This document shows, piece after piece, positions 1 through 12,423 of a DNA stretch of 34,742 nt. The notes under the pieces were generated by a model. The model ran no database searches and was not told where the DNA came from. It worked only from the letters and a program-made list of their open reading frames with translations. This stretch comes from Reclinomonas americana ATCC 50394 (Eukaryota; Jakobida; Jakobea; Jakobida). The stretch covers positions 24,622 to 59,363 of the forward strand of contig PS015490.1 in NCBI GenBank assembly GCA_048213135.1. Direction: 5' to 3'. A program made the position numbers and the translations under genes. Within the stretch, counting starts at the first letter, position 1. Every line of letters begins with the position of its first letter.

Positions 1-262
<262 letters not shown>

Positions 263-287
263 AGCAATCTCAAGGAGGCCACGCAAC

Positions 288-2263
288 TCTTTAGTGTTTC
301 CACCAGCATCTTGCCGCACACCTCGTCCATCGGGTTGAGTGAAATGTCGAGTTCCCTCAGGCTGCTGTTGGCCGCCAGAGCATCGTTCAGTGCGGCCACG
401 GCATCAGCGTCGTGGCCGAACGAGTTGCCGCGCAGATTCAGGTGCACCAGCGAGGTGGACTCGCGCAGTCCAGTGCACAGGTTGACAACGCCTTCGCCGC
501 CGAGCATGTTGCCCTGCAAATTCAGTCGCTCCACGCGGTTGCTGAGCAGCAGGTGCTCGGAGATGTGGAAACCGCTCTCGGGACCCAGGCCGCAGTAGGC
601 CAGCGACAGCGACGGAGCACGTCCGCCCGCGCCAATCGCCATGGCCAGAATGCGCAGACCCTCGTCGCCCAGCGGGTTGTAGTCCAGCGTCAACGACTGC
701 AACACGAGGCCGCCCTCAAACTCGCGCGCCAGCGACATGCACGCCAGCGACGATAATCGGCAGTCCATGAGCTCCACTTTCTCGAGCTCCGTCAGGTGAC
801 GCAGAATGCGTACCACGTCCTGCGTGATGAGAAAGAAGGAGAAGGAGTGAGGTGGAGGGAGAAGAGCAGAACGAAAGATGGAGATGAACAAGCAAAGTGG
901 TCACTCTGTTATGCGTGAAGCAAACTATCAAGGAGAAGACAGATCAAACAACGTCGTTCCGTGGTGCAGCGCAGCAATGAAGGAGACGAATCAATTGAGC
1001 GCATACTGTCGGAGAGAAGACAGATCAAACGAGGTCGCCAGTTGGTGCAAAGTGAGAAGGAATGAATAAAGGTGTCGACTGAGTGTACACTGCCGAGAAG
1101 AAGATGGATCAAACGTGGCCGTCAAGTAGTGCAGTGTGAAGCTACAAAGAAGACAAAGTAGGTCGCTGTTGAAGGCGTGCTGTCGGAGAGGAGACAGATC
1201 AAACGTGGTCCTTTACAGTGAAGAAACAAAAAGATAAACAAGCGCTGACTCTTTGAGTGCTACCGGAGAAAACGAGGTCTGTGGTGCAGCGTACAAGAAC
1301 GATGCAACCAGCAGAGAAGATGGATCAATCGAGGAGCGAAGGAGATGAAAGACTATCTTCTCCGTATCAAAGTAGAGCTGTCTGAGCAGAGATAGAGCAA
1401 ACGAGGTCGTTGTGTTGCACACAGTGAAGGACCAAAGAGATGAACAGGATTGCCATTGAAGGCGTGCTGTCGGAGAGGAGTCAGGTCAACGCGGTCGTTC
1501 TGCGGTGCACAGTGGAGAAATGACTATCGGAGAAAAACGAGGCCACTCTGCTGCACAGTGCGAAACAACGATGAATGCCAAGAGAAGATGGTCAAATGAG
1601 GCCTGTCTATGGCACACAAGTAGCCAAGGCGATGAACAAGGTCGCTCTGTTGAAGAATGCGGCGGTGAAGCAACGAAGACGACTCTCTCCCCATCCCTCC
1701 CCTCCCTCTGCCCCGCGCACTCAACATTAATCCCATCATCCCGCACATCGGCCTTCCACAGATACAACGCCTTGGTGCTTCTCATACGCGACGCAGTAAT
1801 CCCATCCGCCAGTGCCTTGAAGCCGGCCGGACCCAGCGCATCCCCAATGAGCAATTTGCTCGGCACCGCCGGTCCCTCCTCGTCATTCATCGCGTCCTTG
1901 AATTTTTGCACAAATGCGTCGTACGGAACCACTCCGTTGGCCTCGCACGCCGCATTGTACTGCGTAATCACCTCCTTCATCACCACCTCAGGAGCTGCGT
2001 CATGTCACAGCGTGTAAGTTCGGAAACTACTGTCTTTTTCTCTTGTCTCACTCTCTTGTTCTCTTCTCTCACTCGTGTGTGTGTGTACAGACAGCACACT
2101 CAACGATCAGATTGCACCTGCACACGAGGCACGCGCACAGAGTGAGTCACTTTCCTCTCAATTTTCCACTCATTGCACACACACGCACCTCCTCCTTTCC
2201 CTTGCCGCCCTTTCCCTTCTTGCCCTTCTTGCCCTTTCCGCCCTTCTTTCCCTTCTTCGGCAT
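288..2263 (-). CDS. Leucine-rich repeat protein (ribonuclease-inhibitor type), 3' end missing
   Basis: Exons: 2189-2263, 2105-2117, 1726-1994, 288-819. They give 296 residues before the frame runs into an intron containing the (AC)n tract, so the C terminus lies outside the window. The first exon encodes a 25-residue Lys/Gly-rich start (MPKKGKKGGKG...). Exon 3 carries a helical segment (YNAACEANGVVPYDAFVQKF). Exon 4 holds about six LRRs, for example LQSLTLDYNPLGDEGLRIL and LVHLNLRGNSFGHDADAV, the 28-residue form seen in RNH1/LRRC34/LRRC74-like proteins. The 13-nt exon 2 is inferred because it is the piece that restores frame between exons 1 and 3. Donors at 2104, 1725 and 287 are GTTGAGT, GTTGAGT and GTTGCGT. 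The intron 820-1725 is a decayed minisatellite. The role is unknown. Lys-rich LRR proteins of this kind are often scaffold or axonemal proteins, but nothing here proves that. Confidence 0.75.
820..1725. repeat. Decayed tandem repeat filling a 906-bp intron
   Basis: This intron is more than ten times the usual size here. It is built from about eight or nine diverged copies of a unit of roughly 75-120 bases. Each copy has a core like GAGAAGAYRGATCAAACGAGG followed by GTCG and, often, TGGTGCAGCGTG. Copies of the core are visible near 935, 1018, 1103, 1193, 1317, 1390, 1478 and 1583. It contains open frames on both strands, but none resembles protein, and the flanking exons join in frame when it is removed. 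Confidence 0.75.
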
Positions 2264-2408
2264 TGCTCTCGCTCTCTCTCACGTGCACGCACAGACAAAA
2301 CGCACGAGACAATTCAAATGCTGACGTCATCATTGCTCTCACGCGGAAAAAGCCTCACTTGCGCCTTGCTGAGCAGAGACAACACACACGCGCACGCTGT
2401 TTACATAG
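2264..2408. promoter_or_regulatory. Bidirectional intergenic region between two LRR genes
   Basis: These 145 bp separate the start codons of two divergently transcribed LRR genes, so both promoters must lie here or within the genes. I see CT/AC-rich sequence and a TGACGTCA palindrome at about 2322-2329, which is the ATF/CREB-type CRE octamer. No TATA box is obvious. Confidence 0.4.
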
Positions 2409-4064
2409 ATGGGTGCCACGTGCTCCTGTTGCAGTCAGAAGACTGTCAATGGACGCATTCGACGAGCCAAGGTTGAGTAAGACAAATCTCTCACTGACAC
2501 ATAGACGGACACGCGCACACACAGGTACACACACACGCACAGAGTGAGCGATTGTGTGAGTGCGTCTTTCGTTTGTCTGTCTCTTGTGTGTGTGTGGGGA
2601 ACTGATGCAGACACGTGCTGCTTGTTCGGATTCATCGAAAAAGCTCGTTGCTCTTCTCGCACAGTGGCAACAAGAGAGACACAGCAGAGGACAGAGAGAC
2701 TGACAGAGAATCACAGAGAGAAAAGGAGCAGAGACGACTGCACAGGTTGACCTCCGGTAGTAATAATGTGTGTTCGTGAATCACTCAGGAGTGAGAGGCA
2801 AAGAGATTGCGCGCGTGTGGTGTGTTGTTTGAGTGTGTGCACGAACAATAGTGTGTTGCGTGTCTTCGAATCTCTGCTGTCGAGTGTCACGGAATCGCTT
2901 TCGCGTTTTCCAACAAGCAGTTGTCTCTCTCTGTCTGCTCGTGCGCAGGCGACTGGAGTGTTGAATCTGCGGCAACTGGCTTTGCGAAGGTTCCCGGAGG
3001 CGGTGTGCAGTAGTATGGAGCGACTGGCGCACTTGGATCTCAGTGAGAATCACTTGACGGATTTGCCGGGTTTGTTCTTGCTTGCCTGTCGTCGTTTCAT
3101 TCGTTTGGAATATGCTTGTGACGACGAGTGGCGCAGAGGATCTGTCGATCTTCAAGGTCACCCTCACGCACCTCGACTTGTCGCACAATCGCTTCAAGTG
3201 CTTGCCGGCTGTCATTGGCACTCTGTCGGCGCTGAAGACGCTCAAGGTACTCATTGAATGGCGTTCGCATCACTTATATATATGGGACTGACTCCGCCTC
3301 CCCCACAGCTGGATTTCAACCCATTAACCTCGCTCGGAGTGACGGTGATGATGCCACGCGACCCGCACAACTCATCTGGCGATCTGTCGAGCGTCGCGCG
3401 TCACTCGGAGGAGCAGGAGGAGGAAGAGGAGGAGGAGGCGCTGTCGACAGGTGGCTCGTCGGATGCCTCCGAGTCGGCACTGGCGCTGCATCGTGGCGGC
3501 AACACGCACAGCCACCACCACCCACACAGCCATCACCTCCGACATGGCAGCACGGGGACAACGCCGAAGAAGCTTGTGGAACGCGTCCTCTATCCGCTGG
3601 GCTCGCTACCGCAGCTCAAGATGCTCTCGCTCTCCAACTGTCCCGAGCTGACGACGCTGGAGCCTGGCGGCGAGGCCATCTTTGCCGAGTCGCTGCAGTG
3701 CCTCATTCTGTCGCACTGTGCGCTGATCACAGTACCAGCGCAGCTGCTGCAGAATCTCGTCGCCTGCACGCGCCTCGACCTGTCGTACAATCGACTGACG
3801 ACGCTGCCAAAGGATCGCGACTGCCAGTACGCCAACATGCGAGCTCTGCGCACGCTCGATATTAGTCACAATGCGCTAACGAAGATCCCTACCTCACTAC
3901 TCCGCGACACGTCGATGGATCTGCTGCTGTGCGAGGCCAACACCGACGCACTGTCACCACGTGAACTTCACTACACCGAAGGGTGGAGGGAATACGACGA
4001 ACGGCGGAAACACCGTGTTGTCAAGCGACGGGAGGTGCAGGATGGCGCGCCAGTGACCAGATGA
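2409..4064 (+). CDS. LRRC57: LRRC57-like leucine-rich repeat protein
   Basis: Exons: 2409-2471, 2949-3069, 3137-3246, 3309-4064 (349 residues). The start MGATCSCCSQKT has a Gly2 followed by cysteines, a classic N-myristoylation and palmitoylation context. The next part (RRAKATGVLNLRQLALRRFP) parallels the A-x-x-TGV-x-x-L-x-x-x-x-L-x-x-x-P opening of LRRC57. LRRs follow, for example LAHLDLSENHLTDLP, LTHLDLSHNRFKCLP and CTRLDLSYNRLTTLP. The C-terminal block (LHYTEGWREYDERR) matches the LRRC57 ending (x-L-x-x-x-EGYDKYMERF). Family members are about 240 residues. The excess is a low-complexity insertion at residues about 122-180, with a run of Glu (132-142) and a His-rich stretch (166-178). Exon 1 ends at a GTTGAGT donor and joins in frame 477 bp later. 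A lipid-anchored adaptor role is inferred only. Confidence 0.82.
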
Positions 4065-4150
4065 AGAGGAAAGAGGGGAGAGCTGAAGGGGAGAGAAGAG
4101 AGCAGTGAAAAAGGCCTGTCCCATGTCCTCTCTGATTGCGTTTCGTTTCA

Positions 4151-5548
4151 ATGAGGAGAGCGGGCGCCGTGCTCGCAGTCGCTGTGCTGTTGGCGACAGT
4201 GTGCAGCGCATACGCAATGGCACAGTTGCGTTGCACGTGTGCGTGTCTCTCTTTGTGTGTGTGTGTGTGTGATTTACAACATGTGGTGATGAGAATCCAG
4301 TCGTTACATTCTCAGTTTCACCTCTCTCTCACTCTCTCACTGTATGTCTCTGTGTGTGTTCTCGCACAACTGTCCTTCTTCCCTTTCACCGCTCTCTGTG
4401 TGACGTGTCATGCGCGCGACTGACACGTGTCTTCGCAAGAGCACCTGCGGGGGTCACTCACGTGCCTGTTGTGCCGACGTATGAGTGGACGGATGTGCCG
4501 GCGGACTCGGAGAATGTTGTGTACAGTGTGCCTGCGGGGTGCGAGGTCTCACTGGCGATGCATGATACGTCGACGCCGTCGACGACCGCCACGCGACACA
4601 TTCGCATTCCGCAGCCGTGGCAGTGGCAGGTGAGGAGAGGGAGAAGAGTGGGAGGGAGGGAGGAGAGAGGGAGACAGGAAGGAGGGAGGGAGACGAGAAG
4701 GACTGAGAGAGATCAGAGGCGACACGGCGAGCGACAGGGGACGAGCTTCCGAGAAGAGAACAGCTGGGAGAGCAAGATATGAGAGACAGGCGACAACTCT
4801 CCGAGAAGCAGGAAGCCCGAAGAAGCAAGCCGTGAGAAAGCTTCACTGTGCAAGAGCAAGGGCTGGCAGAGATCAGAGACGACAGGCGACAACTCTCCGA
4901 GAGAAGCAGGAAGAGAACAGCGTGAAGGGTGCGTTTTTTCGTGAGGCAAGAGATCATTGACGACGTGCGACAGCCCGAAGAAGCAAGCCGTGAGAGCGAT
5001 TCGCCGTGCAAGAGCAAGGGCTGGCAGAGATCAGACATGACAGGCGACAATGTTCAAGAAAGCAAAGAGAACAGATGGGTGGGACTCAGAGACAACAGGC
5101 ACCAGCTCTCCAAAGACAGCCGTGAGATCGCTTCACGGTGGTAGACAGCTGCTGGGAAGAGATCAGAAACTCATACACTTTTTGTGCTCATCCTTTGTCA
5201 CCTCGATCCACCCAGGTTGATCTTGGACGGCGTCGCACTCACCACTTCCGCGGCAACGCCAGCGTCCGTGTGGGCGGCTTGGCGCGGCTGTCGGTGTGGC
5301 GACACACGACCCTCGGTGAGCTGCGTGCCGAGTTGGAGCGACGAGTGGTGCCCGGATGCCGCGTGCATTTCTTGGATAACAGCACCGGCAGCTCCGCGTC
5401 GGACACGCGCAACATGGTGGAGTGGACGTGGCATGACGACGATACGGCAGAGGCCGTCAACTTGTTTAATATGCGTGGTCGCATCAAGGTGGACGGCACG
5501 TCCGACTGCGACGACTGGATGAATCTCGTCAGTGAGGAGGACTTGTAA
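4151..5548 (+). CDS. Predicted secreted protein of unknown family (198 aa)
   Basis: Exons: 4151-4224, 4440-4629, 5216-5548. Residues 1-23 form a signal peptide: MRRAG, then a hydrophobic core LAVAVLLATVCSAYA. The mature part has a segment with TYEWTDVP and the pair VPAGCEVSL / RIPQPWQWQ. A basic block follows, then a segment LSVWRHTTLGELRAELERRV that reads like a beta-grasp (ubiquitin or PB1-like) strand-helix. The acidic end is MNLVSEEDL. The C terminus is not a valid KDEL/HDEL signal because its penultimate residue is Asp. There is no transmembrane segment after the signal peptide. The exon 1 donor is GTTGCGT (4225). Intron 2 is 586 bp and holds a minisatellite. It lies 86 bp downstream of the LRRC57-like gene on the same strand. 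I do not recognise the family. The exon 1/2 junction is the least certain part. Confidence 0.6.
4630..5215. repeat. Minisatellite-bearing 586-bp intron
   Basis: The first part is G/A-rich (GGGAGG runs). From about 4725 on there are several diverged copies of a unit of about 90-160 bases. It contains GGCGACAACTCTCCGAGA, then GCAGGAAG, GAAGAAGCAAGCCGTGAGA and GCAAGAGCAAGGGCTGGCAG. The GGCGACAA core is seen at about 4790, 4887 and 5043. It has no protein-like frame, and the exons on both sides join in phase 0. Confidence 0.75.
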
Positions 5549-5584
5549 AACTATCAAAATCACTGTTTACTCTTCACTCTCCAA

Positions 5585-8500
5585 TTATTCAGCCATCTCC
5601 TCTTCCTCATCTTCAAGCTCCGCGGATAGCTTGCGAACCGACACGGCGCTCATGTATCGATCAATCTGCCGACAAAAATTTCCACGTTGGCACACGCACG
5701 TAGAAGGCATCATCATATCGTCACGCAACATTCAACGCATGCGAGCTCATGGTCAGCGACGGTAGCACCATCTGCAGTTGCGAGAAGCAGGCGGCAGTGT
5801 CGCCAGTCACGCTTCGCGGCAGTTCCACGTCAACAAAGCCGTGGAAGAGCAGTCGAAGCCACACTTCGGCGCACGCTTGTTGCTTGAGGCTCTGCGCAGC
5901 CGCGATGAGTGCACAGAAGAAGACGTGATGACTTCGCACACAGAACACACACACACCAGCTTGCCATCGACGGCGCCTTCGCCAATGCTCTTGATCTTCT
6001 CTATCAGCATGGCGTAGGCGGCGGCGTCGGAGGGCATGGCAGCGTTGGCGCGCATCGCTGGGTTGATGAGGCTCACGGCCAGCAGGCGCACAAACACTCG
6101 ATGCAGTGGATGAGCGGGCAGCGCACTCAGTAGCTCGTCCACCACCTCCACTTGCACCGATTCGGCGAGTACGTCACACTGCAAGGCAGGCGGTGAGCAG
6201 GAGGCAATCGATACTACCACACAACTGAAAAAATTCAGCACCTTGACGAGCTGCTGGCATAATCGGAACAGCAGCTGTGGCGCGACGGCTGCGTCCACGT
6301 CGACCTCCAGGCGATTGAGGACGGCGGCGAGGAGATGTGTGGCACACGGACGGATCGAGGCCTGCTCTCCGAGAGGCGTGAGTGAAGTAAGATGTGCGCG
6401 CGCGTCTGCATGAAGTAACTCACCAGGCCAAATTCGCGCAGCAAGCGGAGGGCCAGCAGACACACTGCCGCATACACGTCCACCATGTAGTCGACATCGG
6501 GTACCTGGTTCGCACGTTGTCGTTCTGCGTCCATTCTTGGCAGCCACCGATCAGGGGCGGGTGCAACCACCACGCGTTCCACCGCAAAGGAGACGGTCGG
6601 ATCCTTCACCCGCAAATCGATCACCATGTTGGAGAAGCCGAGAGGTTCGCGCAGCGAACGAGGGAAGCGAAGTGCGCGATTCTCGGATAGTTTCTGCATC
6701 AGCATGCACTGTGAACAACGCATGCGTGCACGCCTGAAAGGCATGAAGTGAAACCAACCGATAGTGTGGTCGACACTTGCTCTTGATCTCCTGCCGCTGC
6801 TGGTGGTTTCGGTGGCGCTGCCGGTGGTCTCTCACTGCGCGCACACAATGCGCCGATGAGCCAACTTGTCTCTCGGTCGAGTACCCTCGCGCACGCACAG
6901 GCACACGCAACGAGCACACTGGTTGCGCGGACTGGAGAATCGTTGTCAACAAGTTGATGAGTGCAGCCACGCGGTATGCGGCCACTGAACTGTGACGACC
7001 GTCGCCACTGTCATCCTCCACGGCAGCACTGCTGCTGCTGCCTCCGGGGCGGTCGAACAGCTTGGCTCGGGTCGACGCTCGCCGACTTTGCGTGCTGGAC
7101 AGCCAACACGGGGAAGCTGACGATCGGTGGCGTGTCAGTACACACGCAAAGACTCAATATCTCTGCTGTAGCGTACCAGAGGCAACCAATTGCTGTGACG
7201 TCACTTGCGTTGGTGGGCGGGGTGGGCGGTAGGCCAGGTACTTCTCGAGCGAGCCCTCGCCGACACGCACGGCCGCAGCTAGCGCCATCGCCGCGTCGTG
7301 CCCAGGCGCCTCGAGACCCTGAGAGACGGCCCTCCACGCCGCCACTCGAACACTCAACGGCGCGCATGCTGTTCCACATCCGGCGGTGAGACACGATGTG
7401 CATGAAGAGAAGACAGCCGACGCCGCAACTTTGCATCTGCGTGTTGTCTGCACTGGAGAGAATCAGCAGCATACACTGGTATGCACACTGCACGAGCGTC
7501 ATGTTTTCGGAGCAACTCACTGCGCTCGATCAAACACTCCAGTGAGTGACGGTGCCACCAACATGCAGGCGCGCCAGTCTCACCAGTGTCAACCAGATAG
7601 TTGAGCAGCGGTTCAGGGGCGAAAAAGTGAACGCCATACGCCTGCCAGGTCACACGCCGGCCCGTGCGCAATGTTTCCACCAGCATGCCGATTTCGAGCG
7701 CACGACGCACAACCGTCTCTCCGCCGTCTGCACGTCGGAAGTCAGCTCAAGCGTCATCAAGCCAGCTATAGCGTGCACACGCAACTCCACAGCTCACACA
7801 GTCGGCGACGGAAAGTGGCCTCGGAAGTCAGCGACTTGTCACCGGCGGGAATGTAGTCGGCCGGCAGGTGCATTTCGAATCGCACATGCGCGTTCGCTTC
7901 CGGCACCGCCGCCACGCTCCACGCATTGAGCGATTCACGCTTGGAGCGACCACCCTGCCACCATGCCGAAATCACCACACGAGACCACCTCGCACAACCC
8001 ATCATCGCTCACTCACCGGCGTGTTTGCTTTCGGAGTTTTGAAGTCGGCAAAATCGTCGCCTACATCGTCATCGCCGACGCTAGAGTCGCCATCCCCCGC
8101 AGCACGAGCTCCTGCATCCGCATCATCACCATTGCGACCCTCCTCTCGCATAGACAAGTCGTCATCGTCGTCGCCGAGATCGTCGGTCTGCGACAGTGTC
8201 GTAAACACAGTCGGATCCACAGTAAAGTTCAACAGCGCCTCCACGTCGTCGAGCTCTGCAAACACACGCGGATCAACATCGCAAACCTCTGCGCGACACA
8301 CAGCACCTCATCACACCTTGATGCTTACTCGCAGCGATGCGATTGCTGCGTCGAGGTGGGAGGATGTCAGACAACTCAGAAATGCACCAGCATGGAACAT
8401 GCAACGCAACAGCTCAAAGGCATCCAACGGAGGCGGCGGCGCCTGCACCGCCTTTTTCTGCGCGAGTGCCACCACCTTTTGCTTCTCCTCCTCCGCAGCC

Positions 8501-9027
8501 ATCTCATCGTCAGAGTCGAGCACCTTGCGCTTGATCAGCGGAACCACACCATCATCATCATCATCCTGCGCATCACAGTTGTCTGTCAGTCACTCGCTCA
8601 CACCCGCATATTAACGCGCGCGCGGCAAACGCACCCACGGTGGCGTTGGTTCTCGCGCGCGTGGCACCAACGAAGCCTGAGCGCGAGCGCACATTCAACA
8701 CACACTTTCATGAGCATGTGCACTTTTACGACGACACACCAGTGGAGGATCATCATCTTCGTCTTCCTCGTCCTCCTCCTCCTGTGTCTCTGTCTTCTTG
8801 GAGGTGAGTTTCTTCCCGCCTCCGCGACGCATGGAGGTGGGAGTGGGCGAGCGACGTGCGGCCTTGCGCGCGCGAGTACGTGAGGATGGCGGAGCACGCG
8901 CACTGGCAGTAGTGGTCGAGGACGCGCGAGTTTTCACTGTGCGTTGTTGTGGCGCCGCGGGAGAGTCATCGCTGAGTGACTCTTCGTCGCTGTTGTGGGC
9001 GGCCACTGCGCGCTTCCGGCGAGGCAT
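5585..9027 (-). CDS. Unidentified 846-residue protein: basic/acidic N terminus, helical C-terminal two thirds
   Basis: Exons: 8740-9027, 8329-8565, 8017-8286, 7786-7954, 7584-7727, 7430-7519, 7177-7368, 6912-7116, 6759-6834, 6424-6708, 6242-6361, 5957-6178, 5730-5891, 5585-5665. All 13 junctions keep frame. Residues 1-75 are Arg/Lys/Ser/Thr-rich (MPRRKRAVAAHNSDEE), which suggests a nuclear protein. An acidic run around 81-101 is followed by VVPLIKRKVLDSDDE. A second acidic region covers about 215-260. From about 266 on the sequence is mostly amphipathic helix in HEAT-like spacing, for example VYAAVCLLALRLLREFGL and VVDELLSALPAHPLHRVF. Four donors are GTTGCGT/GTTGCGG type (7785, 7429, 6911, 5729). 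The N-terminal composition followed by helical repeats would suit a chromatin or SMC-associated factor, for example something SLF2/FAM178-like, but I could not match any family. Acceptor choice at exons 10 and 11 has in-frame alternatives. Confidence 0.62.
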
Positions 9028-9102
9028 CCTGGTGTGTAAAGTGCGTGCATGTGCTCGCGTTCCCGCAAAATGCATCAGAAGGCAAACCCCCATCTCTTTG
9101 TT

Positions 9103-10779
9103 TTACTGCTGCTGCTCATCGCTGTAGGTGGCATCGCCTTTGACGGTGCCGCCGTGGCTGTTTTGCGTGTAGACGTAGAAGCCGCGTGAGCTCTTCTTGC
9201 CCAGGCGACCGGCTCTCATGTATTGCACGAGGAGAGGATCTGAGTGCGTGCACACGTGGTGTCAGACAAGGCAGACTTCAGGCGTGCGGGTGTGCGTGGT
9301 TTCGACGCAACGAGGGCGGTACTTGGCGTCGGCAGTGTCGGCCCACAGTCGTCGCATGACGAGCACGCATGTGTCGATGCCAATGACGTCGGCCAGCTGC
9401 GTGACAATGGTCAGATCAGGCCGCGGTTGCACTACTCACTGTGCTACACTGACCTCCAGCGGACCGAGGGAGCTTCCCACTCCAAACCGCAGCGCGCGAT
9501 CAATGTCCGACACGGTGGCCACACCCCTGCGCCACGCGTGTCCAAACGCAGTCAGATCAACACCTACCCACATGCTTCCCCATATCATGTGTTCGCCACG
9601 CAACTCAGACACCATTTGCACCGCCTCGTTGATCAGCGGCATCATGAGGCGGAAAATGACAAAGCCCGGCGAGTCCTTGGAGAGCACGGCCACCTGCGAG
9701 CGGCAAAAGCATCAGCGTTCAGCGCGCAGACGAACTCAAAATTACACGCGCCGCCGCCCCTCCCACCTTGCCCATGTCGCGAGCCAGCAGCTTGACAGAG
9801 TCCACCGTCTCGCCCGACGTGTCGAGGCCTGGAATCAACTCAACCAAATCGTTTGCTGGTATATTTGCAATCGATATATGAGCTCCTCCTCCACCTTCTC
9901 CCTTCCCAAGACGACCCAGCAAACGCAACTCGGCACCGGGTTCAGGAAATGCAAGCCCACCACGCGTCGCGCTCGATCCGGCACCCACGACGCCACCTCG
10001 GTGATGCTCAACGACGAGGTATTCGTCGCCAGCACCGTCTCCATCGGCAACAAGCTCGCCAGCGTGATCAGCACATCGCGCTTCACTCGCGCATCGTCCG
10101 GCACCGCCTCAATCACCAACTGCGACGAGCGCAGCGCCGAGTACGTCTGCGTGGTCACAATACGCCCCATGGTGGCCTCGCGCTCCTCCTCCGACAGGTT
10201 GCGATAGGTGACTGCGCGATCCAGATACGAGCGGATAAAGCGGATTGAGTGCGTGCAGGCCGCCTCTGACGTGTCCATCAGCGTCACTTGCCTGCGCACG
10301 CACGTCAGAAGGCACAGACGGAAGGAGCGAGGGAAGGAAAGGACGAAACTTTTTCGCGTTCAGTGCCAATACGATTGCGATTCCAGTGCCCACTGTGTCT
10401 GTGTGAGTGCACAGCAAGAGAGAGGGAGAGAGGGCGGGAGTGTGTGCGTGTGTGTGACTCAACTCTGCCCTGCGCCCACGACTGCCACATTGTGCACTGT
10501 GCGATCAGTGTCGCCTGCAGTGTCCGCGGATTCTGACGACTTGTGAGAGCGCGAGTGGTGTGTGCCCTTGTTGTTGTTGTGGTTGTTGTTGTGCGAGGCT
10601 GTGGGCGACTTGGAGGCCTCGGCGGCGAACCAGCGCGCAGTGAGCAGAGACTGCATTGTGTGTGAGTGAAAGAATGAGAGTGTGTGCGAGTGTGTGAGAG
10701 AGAATGTGCGCGTCACCTGCAGGCCACTGCTGCGTGGTGTGGGGCGGAAGAGAAGGCGACTCAGCGTTGCTGTTCTCAT
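9103..10779 (-). CDS. HADH: Short-chain 3-hydroxyacyl-CoA dehydrogenase, mitochondrial
   Basis: Exons: 10717-10779, 10464-10650, 10350-10392, 9930-10291, 9767-9855, 9605-9693, 9454-9526, 9312-9396, 9103-9239 (375 residues). It would oxidise L-3-hydroxyacyl-CoA with NAD+ in fatty acid beta-oxidation. Residues 1-35 (MRTATLSRLLFRPTPRSSG...) are an Arg/Ser-rich mitochondrial presequence. A His/Asn-rich linker follows, then the NAD-binding loop VAVVGAGQMGTGIA, assembled across two introns. Catalytic-region signatures are NTSSLSI (Ser), GLHFLNPVP (His) and LVELI (Glu). The usual GFIVNR motif reads GFVIFR, so the conserved Asn is replaced by Phe. The 78-nt intron 9527-9604 is in frame and open. I splice it out because removal restores the family sequence (MVSEGVATVSDIDRAL). 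The C-terminal LGKKSSRGFYVY also fits. Several donors are GTTGCGT/GTTGAGT. Confidence 0.92.
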
Positions 10780-10952
10780 CGCGGGAAGGTGGTCTTTTTG
10801 TCGATTCAATGGGTTGGTTTCTTTTTAATGCTCTTCTGCGGCAGATCGCTGCAGAAGGAAATGGGGGAGGAGATGCGCGCGGGGAAAAGTGGGGGCGGCG
10901 GGGCCCTACACACACAGCTGGCGAGCAGTGAGAGCGTGTGCGTGCGCGCGCA

Positions 10953-12423
<1,471 letters not shown>

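Noticed and set aside
1505-2017. 170-codon plus-strand open frame
   Set aside because: It is antisense to LRR exon 3 and the intron minisatellite. The minus strand gives LRR-type protein with consistent splice phases.
2002-2141. Possible plus-strand mini-gene starting ATGTCACAGCGT with a GTAAGT donor
   Set aside because: It overlaps the micro-exon and introns of the minus-strand LRR gene and yields only a short His/Thr-rich peptide.
9197-10207. 336-codon plus-strand open frame
   Set aside because: Antisense shadow of the HADH exons. Its translation is Ser/Thr/Arg-rich with no family signature.
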